Shown here piece after piece: positions 1 to 9,147 of a DNA stretch of 64,000 bases. Made by a program: the position numbers and the translations under genes. Position 1 is the first letter of the stretch; each line of letters begins with the position of its first letter. The stretch spans positions 1,798,001-1,862,000 of the forward strand of contig NC_013521.1 in the NCBI RefSeq assembly GCF_000024925.1, in the 5' to 3' direction. This DNA is from Sanguibacter keddieii DSM 10542 (GTDB taxonomy: Bacteria; Actinomycetota; Actinomycetes; Actinomycetales; Cellulomonadaceae). The notes below the pieces were generated by a model. The model ran no database searches, had not been told where the DNA came from, and was given only the letters and a program-made list of their open reading frames with translations.

Positions 1-212
1 GGACGCAGCCCCATGTCGGACATCTGGAAGAGGATGCGTCGCTGCACCGGCTTGAGCCCGTCGCGGGCGTCGGGGAGGGCGCGCGCGTAGATGACGGAGT
101 AGGCGTACTCGAGGAACGAGCCCTCCATCTCCTGGGCGACGTCGATGTCGACGATCTTCTCGGTGAAGTCGCCGAGGTCGGTCGTCGAGCCGGATCGCGT
201 CTGACGTGCCAT
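1..212 (-). CDS. parC: DNA topoisomerase type IIA subunit A (ParC/GyrA), N-terminal part only
   Basis: The frame starts at an ATG (complement 210-212) and runs off the left edge; about 70 residues are visible. They contain the GyrA/ParC N-terminal block [19 protein letters not shown] followed by [12 protein letters not shown] and the MSDMG segment, which form the start of the winged-helix DNA-breakage domain. The catalytic tyrosine lies outside the window. An SD-like AGGAGCC sits 8 nt before the start. The enzyme breaks and reseals DNA together with an ATP-hydrolysing B subunit. A copy beside a Pat-type acetyltransferase rather than next to gyrB suggests the second (ParC-like) A subunit of actinobacteria, but gyrA cannot be excluded from this fragment. 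Confidence 0.85.
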   Translation of the reverse strand, partial: MARQTRSGSTTDLGDFTEKIVDIDVAQEMEGSFLEYAYSVIYARALPDARDGLKPVQRRILFQMSDMGLR

Positions 213-322
213 CGGTTCAAGGCTCCTGGTCTGGTGCGGGTGCGGGCGTGCTGGCCCACAGTTTCGCACGAGTGCCGGTGCGCCAGGTCCCGTGCCGCGC
301 CAGCGCCGCATAGCCTGTACCT

Positions 323-3127
323 GTGACCAACCCCGAAGGCTCGCCCGCAGACGACGGCGTCGCGACAGAGACCGGCTACCCGCAGGAGTGGGAGGCCGAC
401 GTCGTCCTCCAGGACGGCACGACGGCGCACCTCCGCCCGATCACCGCCGCCGACCGCGACGCGCTGCAGCGCTTCCACACCGGCCAGTCGGAGCGCTCCA
501 CCTACATGCGGTTCTTCGCCGCGATGGAGCGCCTCTCCGCCCGCGACCTCACCCGCTTCACCGAGCTCGACCACCGCGACAGGGTCGCCCTGGTCGCCGT
601 CTCGTGGACCTCCGACGGCTCCGAGGAGATCATCGGCGTCGCGCGCTTCGACACCATCGCGCCCGGTGAGGCCGAGGTCGCCTTCAACATCGCCGACTCC
701 CACCAGGGCCGCGGCCTGGGCTCGGCGCTCCTCGAGCACATCGCGGCAGCCGCCCGCGAGGTCGGCATCACGCACTTCGCGGCCGAGGTCCTCCCGCAGA
801 ACGGCAAGATGCTCGCCGTGTTCCGCGAGGCCGGCTACGAGACCACCCAGCACGTCGACGACGGCATCGTCACCGTGAGCATCGACCTGGACCCGACGGA
901 GCGCTCGCGGCAGGTGATGATCGACCGGGAGCACCGCGCGGAGGCGCGCAGCATGCTCGGCCTGCTCACCCCGCGGTCGGTCCTCGTGGTCGCCCCGGAC
1001 GACGCCGACGCGACGAGCCTGCAGTCGCGGATGACGGTGCGTGCCGTCGGCGCGCACCTGCGCGACGGCGACGTGACCATGACCGTCGTGGGCGCCTCGG
1101 ACGCCCTCCGCGCGGCGATCGGCGACGCCACCGGGCTGCTGTTCGTCGGCACTCTCGACGAGGTGACGGCCCCGGTCGACCTCGCCCTGGTCGTGGTGCT
1201 GCCCGGCGACGTCCTCGCGACCGTGCGGGCCCTCGCCCGCCTCGGCACCCGCGGCGTGGTCGTGGCAGGCCCGGGGTACGCGGAGACCGGCCCCGAGGGC
1301 CTGGTGCTCCAGCGCGAGGTGGTCCGTGCCGCGCACGCCGCGGGCATGCGGGTCGTCGGGCCCGGGTCGTACGGGATGTTCGCGCGTCGTCCGGAGGGGG
1401 CCTTCAACGCCTCGCTCGCCCCCGTGCTGCCGCCCGACGGGCGCGTCGGGATCTTCTGCCAGTCCGCGCCGATGGCGGTGACGGTCCTCGCGACCGTGTG
1501 GCGCCGCGGCGTCGGCCTGTCGTCCTTCGTGTCGGCGGGCAACCGCGCGGACGTGTCCGGCAACGACCTCATGCAGTACTGGCAGGACGACGAGTCCACC
1601 GACGTCGCGGGCCTCTACCTCGAGTCCATCGGCAACCCGCGGAAGTTCTCGCGGATCGCCCGTCGGCTCTCGCTCGTCAAGCCCGTCGTCGTCGTGACGG
1701 CGGGGCGCTCCGGCCACGTGGTCCCGGCGGGCCACGCGGTGCGCACCACCCGTGCGCCGCGACGCACCCTCGAGGAGATGCTGCGCCAGTCGGGCGTGAT
1801 CCGCGCGGAGAACACCCACCAGATGCTCGACATCATCCAGCTGCTCGCCCACCAGCCGCTGCCGTCGGGCCGCCGTGTGGGCATCGTCGCCGGCTCCGCG
1901 CCGCTGTCCGCGATCGTCGCCGAGGCGGCGGGCGCGGCCGGGCTGGTCGTCACCGGGCACGTGGGCGTGGTCCGCGAGGACGCGACCGAGGAGGAGAACC
2001 TCGCCGCGATCGACGCGGTCTACGCCGAGGGGGCCTGCGACGTGGTCGTCGCCGTGCACGTCCCTGTGCTGGGCGGGACCGACACCCAGTTCTGCGCCGC
2101 CGTCGCCGCAGCGGCGGCACGGTCCGGGCGACCGACCGTCGCGAGCGTGCTCGGCCTCCACGGCCTGCTGCCCGAGCTCACCGTCGAGGTGCCTGACGCG
2201 CCGGGAGAGCCGTCCGAGGCGACCGGGGAGGAGGCCGGAGAGCCCGCCTCCCGGACCGTGACCGTCCCCGCCTACTCGACCCCCGAGGACGCGGTGCAGG
2301 CGCTCGGAGCCGTCGTGCGGTACGCCGGCTGGCGGCACCAGGACCACGGCGTCCCGCTGACCTACCCGGACGTCGACCCCGCCGTGGCGCGCACGATCAT
2401 CGCGCGGCACACCCGTGAGGGGGAGCGCGTCGACCTGGCGCCCGCCGAGGTCCGAGCACTGCTGGCCTGCTACGGCATCGACGTCTGGGAGTCCGTCCCG
2501 GTGCGCGACGCCGACGAGGCCGTCGCGGCGGCCGACCAGCTCGGCTGGCCCGTCGCCCTCAAGAGCACGGCCGAGTCGCTGCGCCACCGCGCGGACCTCG
2601 GCGGGGTCCGTCTCGACATCCTGGACGAGTCGGAGCTCCGCACCGACGTGCTGCAGATGCAGACCTCGCTCGCCGACCACGTGCCCGAGCTGCGCCACCC
2701 GACCGCGCGTCCGCTCGAGGTGCAGCGCATGGCACCAGCAGGCGTCGCCTGCGTCATCCGCTCGACCGAGGACCAGCTCTACGGCCCGGTCGTGTCCTTC
2801 GGGCTGAGCGGGGACGCGGTCGACCTCCTCGGAGACGTGAGCTACGGGGTGCCGCCGCTCACCACGACCGACGTGGCGCACATGGTCCGCTCGGTCCGGG
2901 CGGCCCCGCGCCTCTTCGGCTACAAGGGGCTGCCGTCGGCGGACGCGGCGGCGATCGAGGACCTCATCGGCCGTGTGAGCGAGCTCGCGGACGACCACCC
3001 CGAGATCCGCTCGCTCGAGCTGTACCCCGTGGTCGTGTCCGAGCGTGGCGCCGCCGTGCTCAGCGCCCGGGTCACGGTCAGCGACGCGAACCGCAAGGAC
3101 GGGCTGCGCCGCGCGCTGCCGGACTGA
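323..3127 (+). CDS. GNAT / NDP-forming acyl-CoA synthetase fusion, Pat-type protein lysine acetyltransferase
   Basis: 934 aa. The N-terminal GNAT domain (about 28-195) shows the acetyl-CoA P-loop QGRGLG at 128-133. A CoA-binding Rossmann-like domain and a ligase-like domain follow (about 210-640), then a C-terminal ATP-grasp domain (about 700-925). The order GNAT-first is the reverse of E. coli PatZ and matches what I recall of Streptomyces-type Pat enzymes. The usual SHTGA phosphohistidine motif is degenerate (GHAVR after AGRSG), so the synthetase half is probably regulatory, sensing acetyl-CoA, rather than catalytic. The likely role is acetylation of lysines in metabolic enzymes such as acetyl-CoA synthetase. 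The GTG start is 6 nt after a -10-like TAGCCT (311-316), suggesting a leaderless mRNA. Divergent from the topoisomerase gene. Confidence 0.85.
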   Translation: MTNPEGSPADDGVATETGYPQEWEADVVLQDGTTAHLRPITAADRDALQRFHTGQSERSTYMRFFAAMERLSARDLTRFTELDHRDRVALVAVSWTSDGSEEIIGVARFDTIAPGEAEVAFNIADSHQGRGLGSALLEHIAAAAREVGITHFAAEVLPQNGKMLAVFREAGYETTQHVDDGIVTVSIDLDPTERSRQVMIDREHRAEARSMLGLLTPRSVLVVAPDDADATSLQSRMTVRAVGAHLRDGDVTMTVVGASDALRAAIGDATGLLFVGTLDEVTAPVDLALVVVLPGDVLATVRALARLGTRGVVVAGPGYAETGPEGLVLQREVVRAAHAAGMRVVGPGSYGMFARRPEGAFNASLAPVLPPDGRVGIFCQSAPMAVTVLATVWRRGVGLSSFVSAGNRADVSGNDLMQYWQDDESTDVAGLYLESIGNPRKFSRIARRLSLVKPVVVVTAGRSGHVVPAGHAVRTTRAPRRTLEEMLRQSGVIRAENTHQMLDIIQLLAHQPLPSGRRVGIVAGSAPLSAIVAEAAGAAGLVVTGHVGVVREDATEEENLAAIDAVYAEGACDVVVAVHVPVLGGTDTQFCAAVAAAAARSGRPTVASVLGLHGLLPELTVEVPDAPGEPSEATGEEAGEPASRTVTVPAYSTPEDAVQALGAVVRYAGWRHQDHGVPLTYPDVDPAVARTIIARHTREGERVDLAPAEVRALLACYGIDVWESVPVRDADEAVAAADQLGWPVALKSTAESLRHRADLGGVRLDILDESELRTDVLQMQTSLADHVPELRHPTARPLEVQRMAPAGVACVIRSTEDQLYGPVVSFGLSGDAVDLLGDVSYGVPPLTTTDVAHMVRSVRAAPRLFGYKGLPSADAAAIEDLIGRVSELADDHPEIRSLELYPVVVSERGAAVLSARVTVSDANRKDGLRRALPD

Positions 3128-3174
3128 GGCGACGGGAGGACGCCGGGAGGACGCCGGGTCGAGCCGACGACGCT

Positions 3175-3230
3175 GCTGAGCCCGCACCGCTCAGCCCGCA
3201 CCGCTCAGCCTGCACCGCTGAGCCTGCACC
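3175..3230. repeat. Tandem repeat, 14 bp x 4
   Basis: Four head-to-tail copies close to GCTCAGCCCGCACC (starts 3175, 3189, 3203, 3217) with one or two substitutions between copies. They end just upstream of the -10 box of the next gene. An 11-bp duplication (GAGGACGCCGG) lies 20-40 nt further upstream in the same gap. Function unknown. Confidence 0.85.
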
Positions 3231-3252
3231 GCGCCGTGACTAGGATGGTGCG

Positions 3253-3873
3253 GTGTCCTCGACCAGCAGCCCCGACCTCTCCGCAGACCTCCGCCGCCAG
3301 CTCGACAGGGCCGGGTACTACCCCGAGCTCGTCGCCGACGTGCTCGACGTGGCCATCGCCGACGAACCCGTCGAGGCGCACCTGGTGCACGTCGAGACGA
3401 CCTTCGCGACCTCCGAGGTCCGCCGGCACGTGACCGTGCTGGTCCTCACCTCGTCGAGGCTCGTGCTCGCGCACGTCGACGACCACGCCTCCGAGGACCC
3501 GGACGCCGGCGAGCAGACCGCCCGCTCGAGCGCCGCGGCGACGACCGAGGCGGTGCCGCTCGCGAAGGTCACCTCGGTGGTCCTCACGCACATGGTCGAC
3601 GCGCCGGAGAAGCACGTCTCGGGCGCCGCGCCGACCGAGCTCACGCTCGCGATCGGGTGGGGCGCCGTCTCGCGCATCGACCTCGAGCCCGCGCAGTGCC
3701 CCGACCCGCAGTGCGACGCCGACCACGGCCTCACCGGCTCGATGGCCAACGACGACGTGCTCGTCCGCGTGAGCGCCCAGGCCGAGGGCGTCGAGGCGGT
3801 CCGCGCCGCGGTGGCCTTCGCCAAGGCGCTGTCCGCGGCGACCGGGCACGCGGCGCACGGCGGGCGGCGGTGA
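3253..3873 (+). CDS. DUF5998 family protein
   Basis: 206 aa, no signal peptide or membrane segment. The sequence matches my memory of the actinobacterial DUF5998 family, which is usually found just upstream of an alkaline-phosphatase-superfamily phosphodiesterase, as here. A C-terminal segment holds a Cys-rich loop (QCPDPQCDADH) that could bind metal. Biochemical role unknown. The GTG start is exactly 6 nt after TAGGAT (3241-3246), a strong leaderless-promoter signature. The stop overlaps the GTG of the next gene (GTGA), so the two are translationally coupled. Confidence 0.75.
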   Translation: MSSTSSPDLSADLRRQLDRAGYYPELVADVLDVAIADEPVEAHLVHVETTFATSEVRRHVTVLVLTSSRLVLAHVDDHASEDPDAGEQTARSSAAATTEAVPLAKVTSVVLTHMVDAPEKHVSGAAPTELTLAIGWGAVSRIDLEPAQCPDPQCDADHGLTGSMANDDVLVRVSAQAEGVEAVRAAVAFAKALSAATGHAAHGGRR

Positions 3874-5051
3874 CCGCAGGCCCGTCCGGCCTGGCCGCAC
3901 GCGCGCAGGCCCTCGGCCTCGTCGCACCGGACCGCTCCGGCCGGTCGCTCGCGTCCGTCCTGCCGGCCGCGGCCGCGTCGCTCGGGGTGCTCGACGCGCA
4001 GGGCCGCAACGCCGCCGCGCAGGCGGCGCTCGGGCTCCCGGCCGCCGAGCGCGTGTGCGTGGTCCTCGTCGACGGCCTCGGCTTCGAGAACCTCTCCGAC
4101 CGCAGCGGGCATGCCCCGTTCCTCCGGTCGCTGCTCCACGACGGTGCCGAGCTCACCTGCGGCTTCCCGTCGACCACCGCGGTCTCGATGGGGATCTTCG
4201 GCACCGGCACCGGCCCCGGACGCACGGGGATGGTCGGCTACTCGGCCCGTGACCCGCGCACCGGCTCGCTGGCCAACCTCGTCTCGTGGGAGGGCGCACC
4301 GGACCCCCTCGACCTGCAGCGCGAGCCGACGCTCTTCGAGGAGCTCACGGCGGCCGGGGTCAGGGTGACGTCGATCGGCCCCGCCCGCTTCGCCGAGTCT
4401 GGCATGACGCGCGCGGCGCTGCGCGGAGCGCGCTACTGGGCCGCGGAGAGCCTGGAGTCGCGGGTGGACGCCGCGGCCTTCGAGCTCATGACACCGGGTC
4501 TCGTCTACCTCTACTGGGGCGACGTCGACAAGGTCGGCCACCACGAGGGCTCGGAGTCCTGGCAGTGGGGCGACGCCCTCGAGCTCGCCGACCGCGAGCT
4601 CGCACGGCTGCGGACGGTCCTGCCGGCCGGCACCGAGGTGGTCGTCACCGCCGACCACGGCATGGTCGACGTCGACCGGAGCCGCCAGCGCGACGTCGGC
4701 CGGACCGCCGCCCTCCAGGAGGGCGTGCGTGCCGTCGCCGGCGAGCCGCGGGCCGTCCACCTCCACGCCACCAAGCGCAAGGGGGCCGCTGCCCTCGCGC
4801 AGCGCTGGGCGGACATCCTCGGCGACGACGCGCTCGTGGCCACCCGGGACGAGGTGGTCGAGGCCGGCTGGTTCGGCGAGGTCGCCGAGCACGTCGAGCC
4901 GTGGATCGGCGACGTCGTGGTCGCGGCGCGGGGGAGGGCGACCGTGGTCGACTCCCGCGTGCAGTCCGCTCGATCGATCGCGCTGGTGGGCGTCCATGGG
5001 TCGCTCACCCCGCGCGAGATGCGCGTGCCGTACCTCCGCCTGACGGTCTGA
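3870..5051 (+). CDS. Type I phosphodiesterase / nucleotide pyrophosphatase (alkaline phosphatase superfamily)
   Basis: 393 aa from GTG 3870, which overlaps the preceding stop; the frame is open further upstream but overlaps DUF5998 extensively. Superfamily metal and nucleophile motifs are all present in order: VDGLGFENL (first metal-binding Asp), FPSTTAVSMG (nucleophile Thr), DVDKVGHHEG (Asp/His ligands), VTADHGMVDV (Asp-His ligands) and GVHGSLTPREM near the end. The enzyme should hydrolyse phosphodiester or pyrophosphate bonds of a nucleotide-like substrate using two metals. No signal peptide is seen, so it is predicted cytoplasmic. The substrate is unknown. It is likely an operon with DUF5998. 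Confidence 0.85.
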   Translation: MTAGPSGLAARAQALGLVAPDRSGRSLASVLPAAAASLGVLDAQGRNAAAQAALGLPAAERVCVVLVDGLGFENLSDRSGHAPFLRSLLHDGAELTCGFPSTTAVSMGIFGTGTGPGRTGMVGYSARDPRTGSLANLVSWEGAPDPLDLQREPTLFEELTAAGVRVTSIGPARFAESGMTRAALRGARYWAAESLESRVDAAAFELMTPGLVYLYWGDVDKVGHHEGSESWQWGDALELADRELARLRTVLPAGTEVVVTADHGMVDVDRSRQRDVGRTAALQEGVRAVAGEPRAVHLHATKRKGAAALAQRWADILGDDALVATRDEVVEAGWFGEVAEHVEPWIGDVVVAARGRATVVDSRVQSARSIALVGVHGSLTPREMRVPYLRLTV

Positions 5052-5088
5052 GGCTCTCTCCGTCAGAGCGACGCAGCACGACCGCCCG

Positions 5089-5151
5089 GGTGCACGGCAC
5101 CTCTGCCCAGGTGCACGGCAGCCCTGCCCAGGCGCACAGCACCACCGTGGC
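5089..5151. repeat. Tandem repeat, 21 bp x 3 (third copy degenerate)
   Basis: Copies start at 5089, 5110 and 5131. The unit begins GGTGCACGGCA and ends CTGCCCA. The first two copies differ at only two positions; the third keeps about two thirds. It lies in the 144-bp gap between the convergent phosphodiesterase and sepH genes. No clear hairpin terminator is present there. Confidence 0.8.
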
Positions 5152-5195
5152 CAGGCTGACCGCTGAGGGGCAGCCCGGCCACGAGCAGGGGCGGC

Positions 5196-6335
5196 TCAGT
5201 CCTGCTTGCCGCCGAAGACGATCTCGTCCCAGCTGGGGACCTTCGAGCGTCCACGTCGCGCGGGGCGTGCCGGCGACTTCTCGGCAGGGGCCTCGGTCGA
5301 GGTCTCCTCCGCCGCGGGGATCTCTGCATCGGGGGCCAGCGCCACGGGCGTCTCGTCCGCGTCCGGCGCGTCGGCCGGCAGCGAGAGCGGGGGCAGCGCA
5401 TAGACGCGTGCCTCCTGCAGCCCGCTCGCGGGCTCGGCCGGGTGTGCGCCGGGGACGTCACCAGCGGGCTCGTGCGCGTCGTCGCCGAAGGCTGCGGGCG
5501 GGCCGAAACCCTCGAAGAGGGAGTCCTCCTCGCCGAGCTCCATCTGCTGGCGGACACCGCGTCGACCCTGGAGGTCGTCGAGGATCGCTGCCGTCTGGTC
5601 GAGCTCGCTCGGCGTCTCCTGCTGCTCCGGGACGGGGAGCAGGCGCGGGTCGAGGTCGACGGCGTCGAGCACCGGCCGCACGGACCCGTCCGAGTCGAGG
5701 TCGTACACCGAGGAGCGCACCGACGCGAGGTGGCGACGGGGGATGGGCTCGTCGGCGATCTCGGTCTCCGAGAGCCAGCGTGCCTCGTCCTCGAGGGCGT
5801 GCAGCGACCGGGCCGGCGGGTCGAAGGTCCACCGGGCCAGGCGGTCCTGGCCTCCGACGCTGAACGCGACGGAGACGATCCAGCCGTGGCCGTCGGGCCG
5901 CGAGGCGTCCCACTCCAGCCCCGACGTCTCGACGCCACGTGCGGCGAGCCGGTCCGTGACGAGGTCGCCCAGGCTCGGCGAGCTGCTGTCACGGCCCACA
6001 CGGGTGGCGGCCGCCTGCTGCGCGATGAACTGTCGCTCGGCGAGCACGGGGCCCTCATAGCGACGGACCTGCTCGACGGTGATGCCCGCCTCTGCGGCGA
6101 TCTCCTCGGCGGTCAGGCCCGAACGGACCCGCGCCTGGATCTCTCGCGGCGCCAGGAAGCCCCGCTCCTGCGTCTTGAGGTGCTCGAGGCGCGGACGGTC
6201 TCGGCGCACGGCAGCACGGAGCCCGTCCGTGATCGCCAGCCGGAACGTCTCGCCACCGGGGCGCGACAGCACGAGGTGCTCCCCGTCGTCGTCCAGCCCG
6301 ACGAGACGCAGCTCACCTGCACTCTGCTCAACCAT
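5196..6335 (-). CDS. sepH: Septation protein SepH
   Basis: 379 aa from ATG at 6335, preceded by a clear SD (AGGAGG). The N-terminal domain (about 1-130, DUF3071) includes a helix-turn-helix around LTAEEIAAEAGITVEQVRRYEG. The C-terminal half is long, acidic and Ala/Pro-rich, ending in a basic patch (RRGRSKVPSWDEIVFG). Streptomyces and mycobacterial SepH bind FtsZ and promote Z-ring assembly; this is known of the family and inferred here. The C-terminal conserved WDEIVFG block is typical. Divergent from the inositol monophosphatase-like gene. The frame stays open upstream to about 7076, but that extension is antisense to a good gene and is not believed. Confidence 0.9.
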   Translation of the reverse strand: MVEQSAGELRLVGLDDDGEHLVLSRPGGETFRLAITDGLRAAVRRDRPRLEHLKTQERGFLAPREIQARVRSGLTAEEIAAEAGITVEQVRRYEGPVLAERQFIAQQAAATRVGRDSSSPSLGDLVTDRLAARGVETSGLEWDASRPDGHGWIVSVAFSVGGQDRLARWTFDPPARSLHALEDEARWLSETEIADEPIPRRHLASVRSSVYDLDSDGSVRPVLDAVDLDPRLLPVPEQQETPSELDQTAAILDDLQGRRGVRQQMELGEEDSLFEGFGPPAAFGDDAHEPAGDVPGAHPAEPASGLQEARVYALPPLSLPADAPDADETPVALAPDAEIPAAEETSTEAPAEKSPARPARRGRSKVPSWDEIVFGGKQD

Positions 6336-6432
6336 TGGTCCTCCTGTGGCACCTGTTGGTGCCAGGGTGCCACCTCTGCGGCCCGCAGGTGCGCACCCGC
6401 GCCGGTGTGCCGCAGGAACAGATGATCTCCGC

Positions 6433-6480
6433 GAACCAGGGAACCAGGGAACCTGGGAACCTGAGAACCTAGGAACACTG
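6433..6480. repeat. Octamer tandem repeat, 8 bp x 6
   Basis: Six consecutive octamers GAACCAGG, GAACCAGG, GAACCTGG, GAACCTGA, GAACCTAG, GAACACTG fill 48 bp immediately upstream of the promoter of the 6498 gene and downstream of the sepH start. The position would let copy-number changes alter promoter spacing or protein binding. Confidence 0.9.
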
Positions 6481-6485
6481 TCGGG

Positions 6486-6497
6486 CAGGATGGAGCC
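6486..6497 (+). promoter_or_regulatory. Leaderless-type -10 box of the inositol monophosphatase-like gene
   Basis: CAGGAT (6486-6491) followed by a 6-nt spacer and then ATG at 6498. This spacing places the transcription start at or next to the start codon. The GGAG in the spacer is too close to serve as an ordinary SD. Confidence 0.55.
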
Positions 6498-7349
6498 ATG
6501 ACTGCTCCCGCCTCTCCCGCCCCTGCCCACGACGCCGCCCTCGTGAGCGAGCTCCGCCGCCTCGCCGAGCGGGTCGCCGCCGAGGCCGCGGACCTCGTGC
6601 GGACCACGAGCCCGGCGCGCGTCGAGGTCGCCGCGACCAAGTCGTCGCCCGTCGACGTCGTCACCGCCATGGACGCGGCGTCGGAGGTCCTCATCCGGCG
6701 CCTGATCCTGGAGGCGCGGCCCGACGACGCGATCCTCGGCGAGGAGGACGGCCACGTGGCCGGCACGAGCGGGTTGACGTGGGTCGTCGACCCGATCGAC
6801 GGCACGGTCAACTACCTCTACGGGATCCCGTCCTACGCCGTGTCGATCGCGGTCGTCGCGGGCACGGCCGACCCGGAGACCTGGGACGCGCTGGCGGGGT
6901 GCGTCGTGCGCGTCCCGGACGGGCGCTCGTGGTCGGCAGGCCGCGGTGAGGGGGCCACGGCCGACGGCGAGCCGATCCACGTCAACGAGGCCACCGACCT
7001 CTCGCTGAGCCTCGTCGGGACCGGCTTCGGCTACGCGTCCGAGCGTCGTGCGGCGCAGGCGCAGGTCCTCACCCACGTCCTGCCGCGGGTCCGCGACATC
7101 CGCCGCATCGGCTCGGCCGCCCTCGACCTCGCGATGGTCGCGGAGGGGCAGCTCGACCTCGTCTTCGAGCGCGGCCTCAACCCCTGGGACATGGCCGCAG
7201 GAGCGCTGCTGGTGACCGAGGCCGGCGGCGCCGTCACCGGGCTGCGCGGGCGCGGGGCCAGCCCGGACATGACGGTCGCCGGGCCCGTGAGGTCGGCCGG
7301 AGAGCTCGCGACGCTGCTCGCCGGTCTGGACGCGGACAGCGGAGCCTGA
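6498..7349 (+). CDS. suhB: Inositol monophosphatase family protein (SuhB-like)
   Basis: 283 aa. All family metal-binding motifs are visible: GEED at 81-84, DPIDGT at 98-103 continuing into VNYLYGIP, and NPWDMAAG with W230-D231. The family dephosphorylates inositol-1-phosphate or related sugar phosphates in a Mg2+-dependent, Li+-sensitive reaction in the cytoplasm. In actinobacteria inositol feeds mycothiol and phosphatidylinositol synthesis. First gene of a block conserved with mycobacteria (suhB, DUF4193, DUF3093, dut). The exact substrate (histidinol phosphate, NADP or fructose-1,6-bisphosphate phosphatases share the fold) cannot be read from sequence. Confidence 0.85.
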   Translation: MTAPASPAPAHDAALVSELRRLAERVAAEAADLVRTTSPARVEVAATKSSPVDVVTAMDAASEVLIRRLILEARPDDAILGEEDGHVAGTSGLTWVVDPIDGTVNYLYGIPSYAVSIAVVAGTADPETWDALAGCVVRVPDGRSWSAGRGEGATADGEPIHVNEATDLSLSLVGTGFGYASERRAAQAQVLTHVLPRVRDIRRIGSAALDLAMVAEGQLDLVFERGLNPWDMAAGALLVTEAGGAVTGLRGRGASPDMTVAGPVRSAGELATLLAGLDADSGA

Positions 7350-7637
7350 GAGTGCACTAGGGTGGGCGCTTCACCCCGGGTCGTGCGCTCGCGCACCGGT
7401 GCGCTGAGCGCAGTCTCTCCGAGGGTGTGAGAGGGTTCGGCCGGTGCGAGGTGCGCGCTGGCCGGAAATGATGGACAATCCCATCGCCACCTGGGAACAA
7501 CCGGGCGCGCTCGAGCATTACAGCACTAGCAACCCCCTGCACAAGCCCTGAACCAGCACCGAGCTGCGACACACCGAGTGACGTGCGAGTCACCTCGGCT
7601 ACCACCGATACATCTGCACTGGAGTGTGAGCCCACAC

Positions 7638-7937
7638 ATGGCAACTGACTACGACGCCCCCCGCAAGACCGAGGAAGACCTCAGCGAGGACTCGCTCGAA
7701 GAGCTCAAGGCGCGTCGTTCCGACAAGAGCTCAGGCGTTGTCGACGAGGACGAGACCGAGGCCGCAGAAGGCTTCGAGCTTCCCGGCGCCGACCTCTCGG
7801 GCGAAGAGCTCTCCGTCCGTGTCCTCCCGCGTCAGGCGGACGAGTTCACGTGCGCGAGCTGCTTCCTCGTCCACCACCGCAGCCAGCTGGCCGTCGAGAA
7901 GAACGGCCAGCAGATCTGCTCGGAGTGCGCAGCCTGA
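7638..7937 (+). CDS. DUF4193 family protein, small zinc-ribbon-like
   Basis: 99 aa. The first two thirds are strongly acidic and charged; the C-terminus carries two Cys pairs, C72-x-x-C75 and C94-x-x-C97, as expected for a zinc ribbon. The family is confined to actinobacteria and resembles the M. tuberculosis protein next to dut. Function unknown; RNA polymerase or translation-associated roles are possible but speculative. The preceding 288-bp gap contains no gene. It has a -10-like GACAAT near 7474 but no convincing SD immediately before the ATG. Confidence 0.85.
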   Translation: MATDYDAPRKTEEDLSEDSLEELKARRSDKSSGVVDEDETEAAEGFELPGADLSGEELSVRVLPRQADEFTCASCFLVHHRSQLAVEKNGQQICSECAA

Positions 7938-8059
7938 CGCTGTCGGGCCGCACACCACTCCACCAGCTCCACCCGCTCGGCGCCGCTCGTCCCCCCTCGC
8001 GCCGGGCGTGATCGACCAGCTCTACCCTGCTCGACCCGGCGGCTGCGTCCGGGCCCGGA

Positions 8060-8569
8060 TCACCGGGCCGCGACGGCAGCCGCCACGTCGTCCGGCCTGC
8101 GGGTCGAGACGACCCAGAACGGCGTCGCGTCCTCCGGGTCGACGACCGTGATCCGGACGGCGCTGCCCGTCCAGGTCCGCAGGCACGCGAAGGCGCGCGC
8201 GTCCCAGCCGGTGCCCATCTGCTCGCGGACGCCGGCGCGGTCGAGGACGACGACCTCGCCGAGGAGGGCCGTCGGGATCGACGTGCCGCCCGCGGTGAGC
8301 ACGCCATCACGCACCTCGACGACCGGCGACGTCCACCACGCGATCGCGCAGCCGACGACGAGGGCGACCACGCCCGTGACCACGGCGACCGTCGGGCCCG
8401 CCACCGTGAGGGCGACCGCGAGCACCGCCGCGAAGGCGACGACGCCGAACCACCCTGCCGGGCTGGGCACCAGCCGCTCGGAGTAGACGGCACCCGTCGT
8501 GCGGCTCGTACCCTCGGTGGGGGAGGTGGCAGCGCGGTCGGAGGGCTCGAGAGGCGAGGCGGAGGTCAT
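8060..8569 (-). CDS. DUF3093 membrane protein
   Basis: 169 aa from ATG 8569, chosen because GATGAGGAC gives an SD; an upstream start at 8647 would add 26 residues and run into the dut promoter. After a hydrophilic N-terminus, residues about 40-85 form two adjacent transmembrane segments (GWFGVVAFAAVLAVAL and VAVVTGVVALVVGCAIAWW). A soluble beta-rich C-terminus follows, with VRITVVDPEDATPFWVVSTRRP. This is the DUF3093 pattern. Divergent from dut, as in mycobacteria. Function unknown. Confidence 0.8.
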   Translation of the reverse strand: MTSASPLEPSDRAATSPTEGTSRTTGAVYSERLVPSPAGWFGVVAFAAVLAVALTVAGPTVAVVTGVVALVVGCAIAWWTSPVVEVRDGVLTAGGTSIPTALLGEVVVLDRAGVREQMGTGWDARAFACLRTWTGSAVRITVVDPEDATPFWVVSTRRPDDVAAAVAAR

Positions 8570-8652
8570 GTCCTCATCATCGCAGGCCGTCGACCGGCTG
8601 GCGGCGCGCGGCGCTGGGGTCCTGGCGGTGCGAGCCGTTAGAGTCACCTACC

Positions 8653-9126
8653 GTGACTACGCACAGCCCCGAGGTCCTCATCACCCTGCTCGACGACGGC
8701 ATCCCCGTCCCCGCGTACGCCCACCCGGGTGACGCCGGTGCCGACCTGGTGACCACGGTCGACGTGACGCTCGCCCCGCTCGGGCGCGCGACCGTCCCGA
8801 CCGGCGTGTCGATCGCGCTGCCCGACGGCTACGCGGCCTTCGTGCACCCGCGCTCCGGCCTGGCCGCGCGGCACGGGCTGACCATCGTCAACGCCCCGGG
8901 CACGGTCGACGCCGGGTACCGCGGCGAGATCGCCGTGACCCTGTACAACAGCGACCCGAGCGAGCCGATCGTCCTCGCGCGCGGCGACAGGATCGCCCAG
9001 CTGGTGGTCCAGCAGGTCGCCCGGGCGCGGTTCGTCCAGGCGGAGCGCCTGCCCGGCTCTGCCCGCGGTGCGGGCGGCTTCGGGTCGAGCGGTGGATGGT
9101 CCGGTTCACCGTCAGCACAGAAGTAG
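8653..9126 (+). CDS. dut: dUTP diphosphatase (dUTPase)
   Basis: 157 aa, trimeric dUTPase family. All five motifs are present: GDAGADL (26-32), PRSGLAARHG (66-75), GTVDAGYRGEI (83-93), RGDRIAQLVV and the flexible C-terminal P-loop-like GAGGFGSSG. The enzyme converts dUTP to dUMP and pyrophosphate, keeping uracil out of DNA and supplying dTMP synthesis. The GTG start is 8 nt after TAGAGT (8639-8644), consistent with a leaderless transcript and overlapping the divergent DUF3093 promoter region. Confidence 0.95.
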   Translation: MTTHSPEVLITLLDDGIPVPAYAHPGDAGADLVTTVDVTLAPLGRATVPTGVSIALPDGYAAFVHPRSGLAARHGLTIVNAPGTVDAGYRGEIAVTLYNSDPSEPIVLARGDRIAQLVVQQVARARFVQAERLPGSARGAGGFGSSGGWSGSPSAQK

Positions 9127-9147
9127 TTCAGGGGCGCCGCCGCGGCA

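Noticed and set aside
6336-7076. N-terminal extension of sepH up to 7076
   Set aside because: The extra frame is antisense to the inositol monophosphatase-like gene; ATG 6335 has a good SD and begins the conserved domain.
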